DNA of 11,544 nt from Clostridia bacterium. Its GTDB lineage: Bacteria > Bacillota_A > Clostridia > Oscillospirales > Acutalibacteraceae. The stretch covers positions 1 to 11,544 of the forward strand of contig JAFYUD010000008.1 of the NCBI GenBank assembly GCA_017549665.1, given 5' to 3'. The notes beneath the pieces were generated by a model, which made no database searches, was not told the DNA's origin, and saw nothing but the letters and a program-made list of their open reading frames with translations. Positions 1 through 5,693 of the stretch are shown one piece after another. How positions within the stretch are numbered: position 1 is the stretch's first letter; every line of letters starts with the position of its first letter. Position numbers and translations under genes: made by a program.

Positions 1-456
1 GATGCAGATGCGCTTAACGTTATTGCAGGAAATACCGACATTCTCAGAAATGCCGGCTCCGATATAATCATAACTCCTCACCCCGGTGAAATGAGCAGAC
101 TGACAAAAAAATCCGTTGCCGAAATCGAAAGCAACAGAATAGATACAGCAGCTGAATTTGCAAAGGAATACGGTGTAACCGTGCTTCTCAAGGGCGCAAA
201 CACAGTTATTGCAGACAAAGACGGCAGAATATGCATCAACGCAACAGGCAACCCCTCAATGGCAAGAGGAGGAAGCGGTGACGTACTGACAGGCATTGTC
301 GCTGCACTTGTGACACAGACCGAGGACACCTTTACAGCTGCATGCACAGGCGCATACATTCACGGTCTTGCAGGTGATTATGTAACAGAAAAATACGGCA
401 GTCTTGCCGCCACACCCTCAAGAATTATCAGCAATCTTCACTGCGCAATCAAATAA
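1..456 (+). CDS. nnrD: ADP-dependent (S)-NAD(P)H-hydrate dehydratase, C-terminal part (5' end outside window)
   Basis: This enzyme repairs damaged cofactor by dehydrating S-NADHX and S-NADPHX back to NADH and NADPH in the cytoplasm, with ADP as phosphate donor. The reading frame is open from base 1, so the gene starts upstream. The visible 151 residues carry the ribokinase-like family signatures in order: DADALN at the left edge, TPHPGE, an LKG motif after VTVL, and the nucleotide-binding stretch GNPSMARGGSGDVLTG followed by a helix with AYIHGLAGD. These match NnrD/YjeF C-terminal domains closely. In Firmicutes this gene often lies near alr and the endoAI/endoA toxin-antitoxin pair. Here a MazF gene follows after 77 bases, but no alr or antitoxin lies between them. 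I cannot tell whether an N-terminal epimerase domain (NnrE) is fused upstream. There is no terminator after the stop, so read-through into mazF is likely. Confidence 0.93.
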   Translation, partial: DADALNVIAGNTDILRNAGSDIIITPHPGEMSRLTKKSVAEIESNRIDTAAEFAKEYGVTVLLKGANTVIADKDGRICINATGNPSMARGGSGDVLTGIVAALVTQTEDTFTAACTGAYIHGLAGDYVTEKYGSLAATPSRIISNLHCAIK

Positions 457-480
457 ATTTCAATTCATTGTATATCCTTG

Positions 481-521
481 GTTGTAAACGGCAAAAATAC
501 TACTGCCGGTAATCTTACAAC
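481..521 (+). promoter_or_regulatory. Imperfect inverted repeat/hairpin abutting the mazF ribosome site
   Basis: GTTGTAA (481-487) pairs with TTACAAC (515-521), and inside it CGGCA (489-493) pairs with TGCCG (504-508), leaving a 10-base loop and a 6-base asymmetric bulge. The outer arm ends directly before the GGAGG Shine-Dalgarno (522-526) of mazF. It has no U-tract, so it is not an intrinsic terminator. It could be a DNA operator, since toxin-antitoxin genes are often autoregulated through palindromes, or an RNA structure acting on mazF translation. I saw no convincing promoter in this 77-base gap. The pairing is seen directly; the function is inference. Confidence 0.35.
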
Positions 522-533
522 GGAGGAAGTAAA

Positions 534-884
534 ATGAACATCAAACGAGGAGATATATTTTATGCTGATCTGAGTCCTGTCATCGGCAGTGAGCAGGGCG
601 GAATCCGTCCCGTTCTTATCGTACAGAATGACGTGGGAAACAAATACAGCCCCACCGTAATTGCGGCGGCAATTACCAGCAGAAAATTCAAAACAAGCCT
701 CCCGACCCACATCAGCGTACATGCCGACGAATGCGGACTTGCAAAAGATTCGATCGTGCTTCTCGAACAGGTCAGAACACTTGACAAAACAAGACTCAGA
801 GAAAGAATGGGAAGCCTCGACGAGGACGAAATGTCAAAAATCAACCACGCCCTATCCGTCAGCTTCGGTCTGAGCTTTACTTAA
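534..884 (+). CDS. mazF: MazF/EndoA-family mRNA interferase (type II toxin), no adjacent antitoxin
   Basis: This is a PemK/MazF-type sequence-specific endoribonuclease. It acts in the cytoplasm and cuts single-stranded mRNA at short motifs; the Bacillus subtilis relative EndoA (NdoA) cuts at UACAU. The 116-residue length equals that of EndoA. Diagnostic blocks are KRGDIFYADLSPVIGSEQGG at residues 4-23, Arg25 in GGIRPVL, Thr48 in AAAITS, and the LLEQVRTLDK block around 76-85. Arg25 and Thr48 match the catalytic Arg and Thr of characterised MazF proteins, so the toxin looks intact. A GGAGG ribosome site at 522-526 sits 7 bases before the ATG. The usual partner, a short ribbon-helix-helix or AbrB-like antitoxin, should lie just upstream, but the 77-base gap after nnrD is too small to encode one. 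The specificity of this copy and the identity of its antitoxin cannot be read from sequence. A strong terminator follows. Confidence 0.93.
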   Translation: MNIKRGDIFYADLSPVIGSEQGGIRPVLIVQNDVGNKYSPTVIAAAITSRKFKTSLPTHISVHADECGLAKDSIVLLEQVRTLDKTRLRERMGSLDEDEMSKINHALSVSFGLSFT

Positions 885-897
885 ACAAAAAATAAAA

Positions 898-925
898 CTC
901 CGTTCGTCTGAACGGAGCTTTTTTT
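898..925. terminator. Bidirectional intrinsic terminator between mazF and the dockerin-like gene
   Basis: A perfect 8-bp stem, CTCCGTTC (898-905) with GAACGGAG (910-917), has a 4-base loop. On the plus strand it is followed by CTTTTTTT, and on the minus strand by TTTTATTTTTTG. It can therefore end both mazF (stop at 884) and the convergent secreted-protein gene (stop codon at 934-936). Confidence 0.92.
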
Positions 926-933
926 GATTATTC

Positions 934-1935
934 TTATTTACCGCTGCCGCCGAATGCTGACATTGCGAGCATAAGTGTTGTGATGTTTCCTTCTTTACAG
1001 TTCTTGATTGTGAGGAACTTTGAAGGAATTGATGAAGTGAGCTTTGTTACTGCGATTTCTGAAGCAACAGCACCGTCTGCATCCTTTGAAATGATGTATT
1101 TTACATCACCCTTTGAATTGAGATAGAAGCATAATGAGTAGCCTTCTTCATCTGTGAATGTGTATACATCGTACTCATCATCGTCGTATTCTTCTGTTGT
1201 AAGAACAGGAGCCTTGTAATCAGAAAGTGTGCCGAATGTGAGCTGACCTACAACCTCTTCAATATCAAGGTCAAGCTCTACGCCCATGTTGTCTGCAAGC
1301 TCTTTCATGTTAAGGTAATATGTCTTTCCGCCGTAGGGGAACTTGAGGTAAACCTTGTCACCGTCTGCAAAAACAGACATTTCGAAGCCGTCCATTGTCA
1401 TTGAAGCTTCCATTTTCTTGTCCTTACGTGCAAGCCTGATTGTAGACTCTGTGCCGTCACCTGACATGTCACATTCAAGATAGAACTTGCCGTCGAAGAA
1501 TGACTGGATGGGTTCGGGAATTTCAGTTACAACAACACCCGTAGTTGTTTCAGCTTCAGTTGTTGTCTCTGCCTCTGTTGTTGTTTCAGCTTCTGTTGTA
1601 GTCTCAGCCTCTGTTGTTGTTTCTGCCTCAGTAGTTGTCTCAGCTTCTGTTGTGATTTCAGGAAGAGTCTCAAGACCTGCAGCAGCTCTGAGGATTTTTC
1701 TTGCATCAGAAGCAGTGATCTTACCGTCGCCTGTGATATCAGCAACAATCATCTTTTCTGCATCCATAACGTCAAGACCTGCAGCTACACGAAGAACCTT
1801 ACGTGCGTCAGAAGCAGTAACCTTGCCGTCACCTGAAATGTCACCGGCAATAAGCTTTGCAGCTGAACCCATGACAGAAACAGCAGAAAGAATAGTAATG
1901 ATTGTCAATAAAAAAGCAATGATTTTCTTGTTCAT
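934..1935 (-). CDS. Secreted protein with N-terminal dockerin-like repeats, TTTEAE linker and unknown C-terminal domain
   Basis: The product has 333 residues. Residues 1-26 form a Sec signal peptide (MNKK start, hydrophobic core to about 22, probable cleavage after MGSA or MGSAA); no lipobox Cys is present. Residues 31-54 and 65-88 are two dockerin/EF-hand repeats, GDISGDGKVTASDARKVLR and ADITGDGKITASDARKILR, with loop aspartates D32, D36, D43 and D66, D70, D77 for calcium. Position 3 of each loop is Ser or Thr rather than the usual Asn/Asp. Residues 93-140 are a Thr/Glu-rich linker with six TEAE units. The C-terminal 190 residues are acidic and beta-strand rich, somewhat like LolA/LppX-type folds, but I do not recognise the family. 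A role in cellulosome-like or cell-surface assembly through a cohesin is possible but not shown. Start choice: AAAGGA at 1946-1951 is 10 bases before the ATG, and the signal peptide begins there. The gene is monocistronic, with a good promoter at 1973-2001. Confidence 0.88.
   Translation of the reverse strand: MNKKIIAFLLTIITILSAVSVMGSAAKLIAGDISGDGKVTASDARKVLRVAAGLDVMDAEKMIVADITGDGKITASDARKILRAAAGLETLPEITTEAETTTEAETTTEAETTTEAETTTEAETTTEAETTTGVVVTEIPEPIQSFFDGKFYLECDMSGDGTESTIRLARKDKKMEASMTMDGFEMSVFADGDKVYLKFPYGGKTYYLNMKELADNMGVELDLDIEEVVGQLTFGTLSDYKAPVLTTEEYDDDEYDVYTFTDEEGYSLCFYLNSKGDVKYIISKDADGAVASEIAVTKLTSSIPSKFLTIKNCKEGNITTLMLAMSAFGGSGK
1549..1653 (-). repeat. 18-bp tandem repeat encoding (TTTEAE)n linker
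   Basis: About six degenerate copies of an 18-base unit encode residues 95-129 (TTEAE, then five TTTEAE) of the secreted protein. Codon wobble varies between copies (for example cagcttctgttgtagtct against cagcctctgttgttgttt on the plus strand). The peptide repeat has therefore persisted while synonymous sites drifted. Such Thr-rich linkers are common between modules of extracellular clostridial proteins and are prone to copy-number change. Confidence 0.9.
1672..1845 (-). repeat. Tandem dockerin-like EF-hand repeats (two units)
   Basis: Two 24-codon units at 1774-1845 and 1672-1743 encode near-identical calcium-loop and F-helix motifs (DxSGDGKVTASDARKVLR and DxTGDGKITASDARKILR), spaced 34 codons apart. 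The duplicated loop-helix architecture matches type I dockerins. Ala-Ser occupies loop positions 10-11, where cohesin specificity is usually set. Confidence 0.85.
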
Positions 1936-1972
1936 TTCATTGATTTCCTTTCAGAAAATGTTATTTGTAATC

Positions 1973-2001
1973 ATTATAACACAAACTTATCAAATTTACA
2001 A
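1973..2001 (-). promoter_or_regulatory. Sigma-A type promoter for the dockerin-like gene
   Basis: On the minus strand, TTGTAA (2001-1996), a 17-base spacer and a perfect TATAAT (1978-1973) predict a start near 1966, giving a 5' leader of about 30 bases before the ATG at 1935. Spacing and hexamers are close to consensus. Confidence 0.8.
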
Positions 2002-2015
2002 TGCATAATTTGCAT
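2001..2015. promoter_or_regulatory. Short palindrome ATGCA-N5-TGCAT between divergent promoters
   Basis: A perfect 5-bp inverted repeat (2001-2005 with 2011-2015) lies at the upstream edge of the -35 element of the minus-strand promoter, about 19 bases upstream of the plus-strand -35. This would suit an operator controlling one or both promoters, but in AT-rich DNA such a short palindrome can arise by chance. No regulator gene is adjacent. Confidence 0.25.
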
Positions 2016-2033
2016 GAAATTTTTTTCTTTCCC

Positions 2034-2062
2034 TTGCATTGGAGGATGTGCTGTGATATTAT
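2034..2062 (+). promoter_or_regulatory. Sigma-A type promoter (extended -10) for the hydrolase-ABC-cyclase operon
   Basis: TTGCAT (2034-2039), a 17-base spacer and TATTAT (2057-2062) preceded by TGA form an extended -10 promoter, predicting a start near 2069. A second TATAAT at 2071-2076 would place the start inside the ribosome site (AGGAGG, 2082-2087), so it is the less likely -10. Confidence 0.7.
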
Positions 2063-2092
2063 ATATTAGATATAATATAATAGGAGGCTGTT

Positions 2093-3496
2093 ATGAGTTA
2101 CAATCCTGTTATCATAATTCCCGGTATCGGTCAGTCGAAGGTTATTCTTGCTGACAATGACGGCAATAAAATCAAAAACGCATGGCCTGTGGAAATCGAT
2201 ACAAAGGCAGTTGTCGAAGAGCTTAAGGGCTCTCTGATGAAGATGATGCTTTTCCGCAAGGATGCAGGTTTTTCTGACAAAATCGCAGCAATTGCTCATG
2301 ATGCGTGCGAGCCGCTGTCTCTTAACAGTGACGGCTCAAAGAAAAACAATGCCATCCCTGTTTCCTACAGCAGAAGCGTTGCTGAATGTAACGAAAACGA
2401 CAAGAAATTCATATATAAAATGATTCCCATGGAAGCGCTGGGTGAAAAAATCGGAGAGGACAGACTTTTCTATTTCGCATATGACCCGTTCGGTGATGCT
2501 TATGACATTGCTCAGAAGCTGGATGCTTTCGTATCATCCGTAAGAGAACAGACAGGCAGTGAAAAAGTCAATTTCATCTGCGTAAGTCTGGGCGGTGTTG
2601 TACTCAGGGCATATCTTGACCTTTCCGGCAGAAAAAATCAGATCGGAAAAGTGGTCAACGTTGTATCTGCACTTGACGGCTCATCACTGATTGCCGACAT
2701 TTTTGAAGACAGACTTCTTCTCGACAATCCCGCTTCCCTGCTCACTTCACTGGGCGGAAAGGCCGCTTCAATGGCATCAATGGTAAGTATGCTTCCCGAG
2801 GAAGTTATCAGAAACACTATTGACAAAACTCTCAGGGAATTAAAGGATAATTTAATTCTCAGATGTACAATGATGTGGGGCAGTATCCCCGTAAAGCGCT
2901 TTGATGCGATTTTTGCAAGATATCAGAACATGGACAGCGCACTGAAAGAAAAGGTTGTCCGTCTTTATGAATTCTCGAAAAATTTTGCAGCTGAAGCCGG
3001 AAAGCTTGCAGCTGACGGCATGGAATTTTACCAGATATGCGGCTGCGGAAACACCATTTTCCCCGTCTGTCAGTCTGCAGATGTACCTGCTGACGGCATG
3101 GTGGATGTTTCATCTGCTTCATTGGGCGCAACAGTCACAGCAGATGCAAAACCCGATATTTCAACCTGTGCATTCCCCGGAAGCACATGGTTTTTCAACA
3201 AAATGGGCCACGAGGATGCGGCATACAACGATGTATTGCTTTCACTTGTGAAGGATATTCTCACTGACGGTGATACTGAAGCATATCCCGCATTCAACGG
3301 CACAAGAAACATCCGTAAGCTCCGTTACAGCCTGATTCCCGATGCAAAAAAGGCTGTTGCCGAGGGCAGAAATGTTTCTCAGCTGACGAAAGCAATCGAG
3401 GATTACGAGGCTATGCTTTCTCAGACTGTTATTACAGATGACAACAATGTTAAAGAGCTTGAAAGCAGAATCAAATCTCTGCTTGACAAAGCCTGA
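2093..3496 (+). CDS. Cytoplasmic alpha/beta hydrolase, LCAT/lipase-like
   Basis: The product has 467 residues, no signal peptide and no membrane segment. It opens with PVIIIPGIGQSKV, the beta-strand and oxyanion turn typical of lecithin:cholesterol acyltransferase-like and PGAP1-like lipases. The probable triad is Ser165 in ICVSLGGVVLRAYL, Asp334 in ADGMVDVSS (aligning with the family GDGxV motif) and His373 in KMGHEDAAYND. The nucleophile elbow is C-V-S-L-G, so the first Gly of GxSxG is replaced by Cys163. The last 65 residues look like a charged, coiled-coil-prone helix pair. The likely reaction is hydrolysis of an ester or transfer of an acyl group; the substrate is unknown. Start choice: AGGAGG at 2082-2087 lies 5 bases before the ATG, downstream of a good promoter. 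It is the first gene of an operon and the ABC ATPase follows after 17 bases, suggesting a substrate linked to that transporter or to the membrane. Confidence 0.8.
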   Translation: MSYNPVIIIPGIGQSKVILADNDGNKIKNAWPVEIDTKAVVEELKGSLMKMMLFRKDAGFSDKIAAIAHDACEPLSLNSDGSKKNNAIPVSYSRSVAECNENDKKFIYKMIPMEALGEKIGEDRLFYFAYDPFGDAYDIAQKLDAFVSSVREQTGSEKVNFICVSLGGVVLRAYLDLSGRKNQIGKVVNVVSALDGSSLIADIFEDRLLLDNPASLLTSLGGKAASMASMVSMLPEEVIRNTIDKTLRELKDNLILRCTMMWGSIPVKRFDAIFARYQNMDSALKEKVVRLYEFSKNFAAEAGKLAADGMEFYQICGCGNTIFPVCQSADVPADGMVDVSSASLGATVTADAKPDISTCAFPGSTWFFNKMGHEDAAYNDVLLSLVKDILTDGDTEAYPAFNGTRNIRKLRYSLIPDAKKAVAEGRNVSQLTKAIEDYEAMLSQTVITDDNNVKELESRIKSLLDKA

Positions 3497-3513
3497 TAGG
3501 AGGAATATGCATA

Positions 3514-4236
3514 ATGTCCGAAATGGAATATGCAATCAAAGTCAGAAATCTGAACAAATCATACGTCAAAGGCAGACAGATTCTCAAGGACGTATCATTT
3601 GACATTCCTGCCGGTAAAATCGTAGGTCTTCTCGGCCCTAACGGTTGCGGCAAGACCACACTCCTGAAGATTCTTTCAGGATGCATCCACGATTACGAGG
3701 GAAAAATCATCATCAACGGCAATGCTCCCGGCGTGCTGACAAAGGCAACTACTGCTTTCCTGCCCGACACTACATATCTTGCCGAGCATTTCAGAACAAT
3801 TGACGCCATTGACTATTTCAACGATTTCTTCTACGATTTCGACAGAAACAAGGCAATGGAGTTTGTTGATCGTTTCAATCTTGACCCCAAGCAGAAAATC
3901 AAGACTATGTCAAAGGGTATGCAGGAAAAAGTGCAGCTTCTTCTTGTCATGTCAAGACAGGCAAGACTTTATCTTCTTGACGAGCCTCTCGGCGGTGTTG
4001 ACCCTGCGGCAAGAGAAAGCATTCTCAACGTTATTATGGACAATTACGCACAGAAATCAACTCTGATGCTTTCAACCCACATGGTAAATGACCTTGAAGC
4101 AAGCTTCAACCATGTGCTTATCCTCGGTCACGGAAAGGTGCTCGTAAACACCTCTGTTGACAATGTCAGAAAGAGTGGAAAATCTCTTGAGGAAGTATTT
4201 AAGGAGGTTATCGGCAATGATTGGGAAGTTGATTAA
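3514..4236 (+). CDS. ABC transporter ATP-binding protein (YtrB-like)
   Basis: This 240-residue nucleotide-binding subunit powers the permease encoded next. It has Walker A GPNGCGKTT at about residues 41-49, Walker B LYLLDEP followed by the D-loop GGVD, and the switch His in LSTHM. The Q-loop region reads TAFLPDT, lacking a clear Gln, and the signature is MSKGMQEKVQ instead of LSGGQ. Both variants are common in the YtrB/GntR-associated subfamily, which mostly handles antibiotics, peptides or other exported compounds. No YtrA-type GntR regulator is visible nearby. AGGAGG at 3498-3503 is placed correctly for the ATG at 3514; an out-of-frame ATG at 3507 is ignored. The 3' end overlaps the permease gene by 20 bases, so translation is probably coupled. 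The substrate is unknown. Confidence 0.93.
   Translation: MSEMEYAIKVRNLNKSYVKGRQILKDVSFDIPAGKIVGLLGPNGCGKTTLLKILSGCIHDYEGKIIINGNAPGVLTKATTAFLPDTTYLAEHFRTIDAIDYFNDFFYDFDRNKAMEFVDRFNLDPKQKIKTMSKGMQEKVQLLLVMSRQARLYLLDEPLGGVDPAARESILNVIMDNYAQKSTLMLSTHMVNDLEASFNHVLILGHGKVLVNTSVDNVRKSGKSLEEVFKEVIGNDWEVD
4201..4207 (+). promoter_or_regulatory. Ribosome binding site that sets the permease start
   Basis: AAGGAGG lies inside the ATPase gene, 9 bases before the ATG at 4217. It supports that ATG over the upstream in-frame ATG at 4157, which has no ribosome site and would add 20 hydrophilic residues within the ATPase coding region. Confidence 0.85.
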
Positions 4237-5044
4237 AAATGATCTCAAAGCAGGCATCAGAATAATGGGTAACATTTACCTTGCTGCCGCAATCGCAATA
4301 GGCGCAATGTTATTCTCTGCCCTTTTCAATAACGGAATTCTCAAATTCCTCTGCTCTGCCGCAGTTATCGGAATCACACTCGTTGCAGTTGTTGTTACAT
4401 TTGCATCTGTTGTTTTCGGTACAAACAAGAGTCTTTTCGGCAGAGAGGGTTATCTCACACAGACACTGCCCGTAAGAACAAGCTCACTTATTTTTTCAAA
4501 GTGGCTTTCATCATCAATCTGGGTTATTCTCAGCTACACTCTTGCAGCCGTTGCAATCGTAGGCGTTTTCGTTTACTGGACAATGGAAAATCAGGAGGGC
4601 GCTGAAATCTACGAAATGATATACTCCTTCGCACAGAGCTTCGGCATCGGCGCAGAAAAGGTATACAAAAGCTACTTTGCAATCAGTGCTGTAATCGGTC
4701 TTTTCAATGCGTGTATCTTCGTTATGTTCATAATGTTTTCAATCACGCTTTCAAACATCAATCCCTTCCACAAGTTAGGCTCATTCGGTGTTATCCTTTA
4801 CCTTGCAGCCACGATTCTGATTATTCAGGGCGCATCAAACGGACTTGAAAAGCTCTGTGATATCTCACTTGTAATCACAGAATCAGGCATGACAATGACC
4901 GTTGACTCAATGAAAATTGCAGAAGCGCTGGCAACAGGCGGAGCTGTAATAGGCTTCACGGGTGTATATTTCAAGGTAATCGTAACTGTATTCCTTTACA
5001 TTCTCACCGTCCAGCTTACAGAAAACAAAATAAATCTGAAGTGA
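4217..5044 (+). CDS. ABC transporter permease, six membrane segments
   Basis: The integral membrane protein has about 275 residues from the ATG at 4217 (MIGKLIKNDLKAG). Hydrophobic stretches suggest six transmembrane helices, beginning IYLAAAIAIGAML, LCSAAVIGITLVAVVV, IWVILSYTLAAVAIVG, ISAVIGLFNACIFVMF, FGVILYLAATILII and VIVTVFLYILTVQL. This layout fits ABC-2/YtrC-type permeases that pair with a YtrB-like ATPase. The segment between helices 2 and 3 contains LFGREGYLTQTLPV, which resembles the conserved cytoplasmic loop of such permeases. The overlap with the ATPase and its own AAGGAGG support coupled expression, and the cyclase gene starts 4 bases after its stop. Transport direction is probably outward, by family analogy. 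The substrate is unknown. Confidence 0.87.
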   Translation: MIGKLIKNDLKAGIRIMGNIYLAAAIAIGAMLFSALFNNGILKFLCSAAVIGITLVAVVVTFASVVFGTNKSLFGREGYLTQTLPVRTSSLIFSKWLSSSIWVILSYTLAAVAIVGVFVYWTMENQEGAEIYEMIYSFAQSFGIGAEKVYKSYFAISAVIGLFNACIFVMFIMFSITLSNINPFHKLGSFGVILYLAATILIIQGASNGLEKLCDISLVITESGMTMTVDSMKIAEALATGGAVIGFTGVYFKVIVTVFLYILTVQLTENKINLK

Positions 5045-5048
5045 TATT

Positions 5049-5657
5049 ATGCAGATAATTGATATTTCAAAAGATATAGCAAACTGTGAAATCTACCCCG
5101 GAGACCCTGAGGTCAGATTCGAAGTCATCAGCAACCTCGCAAACGGTGACATCTGCAATCTGTCGGCAATCTATACGGGACTTCACAACGGCACTCATGC
5201 CGATGCACCGTTGCATTTCATCCGTGACGGCGAGTCAATCGAAAAGGCTGACCTGAATGTATTTATAGGCGAATGTTATGTGGTCGAAGCGCCCGAAGGA
5301 CCGATTACCGGTGAATTTATAAACAATCATTTCCCCGAAAAGGCAAAGCGTATTCTTGTAAAATCAAACGGTAAGGCATGGTTTATGGAAAGTGCCGCAG
5401 AAGAAATTGCATTCAGCGGTGTAAAGCTTATCGGCACGGATGCCCTTTCGGTAGGCACTCACGGTATGCAGACCGAAACGCATGTGGCATTTCTGAGAGA
5501 AAATGTGGCTATCCTCGAAAATCTCGACCTGTCACAGGTAAAAGAGGGAAAATATTTCCTTCTTGCACAGCCACTTAAAATCAGCGGTGTGGAAGCCGCC
5601 CCCGTAAGAGCAGTGCTTCTGGGAGACATGATTTTCTGGAGCGGTACAAAATTATAA
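5049..5657 (+). CDS. Cyclase-family (KynB-like) metal-dependent hydrolase
   Basis: The 202-residue protein belongs to the cyclase/arylformamidase family. YPGDP lies at residues 16-20, and the metal-binding signature LHNGTHADAPLHF at 45-57 supplies His46, His50, Asp52 and probably the catalytic His56. The second family block, THVAFL followed by ILENLDLSQV (His145 onward), and the C-terminal GVEAAPVRAV block are also present. KynB hydrolyses N-formylkynurenine, but tryptophan oxygenation needs O2 and no kynurenine genes are seen, so the kynurenine role is unlikely. Hydrolysis of another amide, lactone or cyclic compound is more plausible. There is no signal peptide. The gene begins 4 bases after the permease stop with only a weak ribosome site, so translation is probably coupled. 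A strong hairpin terminator ends the operon just downstream. Confidence 0.88.
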   Translation: MQIIDISKDIANCEIYPGDPEVRFEVISNLANGDICNLSAIYTGLHNGTHADAPLHFIRDGESIEKADLNVFIGECYVVEAPEGPITGEFINNHFPEKAKRILVKSNGKAWFMESAAEEIAFSGVKLIGTDALSVGTHGMQTETHVAFLRENVAILENLDLSQVKEGKYFLLAQPLKISGVEAAPVRAVLLGDMIFWSGTKL

Positions 5658-5660
5658 AAT

Positions 5661-5693
5661 GAAAGACGGAAGAATTTCTCTTCCGTCTTTTTT
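5661..5693. terminator. Intrinsic terminator after the cyclase gene, probably bidirectional
   Basis: A 12-bp perfect stem, AAAGACGGAAGA (5662-5673) with TCTTCCGTCTTT (5679-5690), has a 5-base loop and ends in a run of six T on the plus strand. It terminates the operon starting at 2093. Read from the minus strand the same stem is followed by CATTTTAT, a weaker tail, so it may also stop the convergent phosphoesterase operon, whose stop codon (5692-5694) touches it. Confidence 0.9.

Noticed and set aside
91..456. Treating the ATG at 91 as the true start of nnrD
   Set aside because: The frame is open to base 1, and residues before this Met (DADALN, TPHPGE) are conserved family motifs, so the gene is truncated by the window edge.
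1487..2008. Plus-strand open frame of 173 codons with SVVVSA repeats
   Set aside because: It lies antisense to the secreted dockerin-like gene. Its repeats are the mirror of the TTTEAE linker, which leaves several frames open, and it has no ribosome site and no sensible domain.
4157..4216. Upstream ATG for the ABC permease, adding 20 residues
   Set aside because: There is no ribosome site at 4157 and the extra residues lie within the ATPase gene. AAGGAGG at 4201-4207 fits the ATG at 4217.
5049..5657. Kynurenine formamidase (kynB) as a firm call
   Set aside because: The family motifs fit, but no other kynurenine gene is present and the pathway needs oxygen, unlikely in the inferred anaerobe. 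I kept the family-level name.
5661..5693. Hairpin considered as a small RNA or riboswitch
   Set aside because: A perfect stem with a T-run directly after a stop codon, between convergent genes, is fully explained as a terminator.
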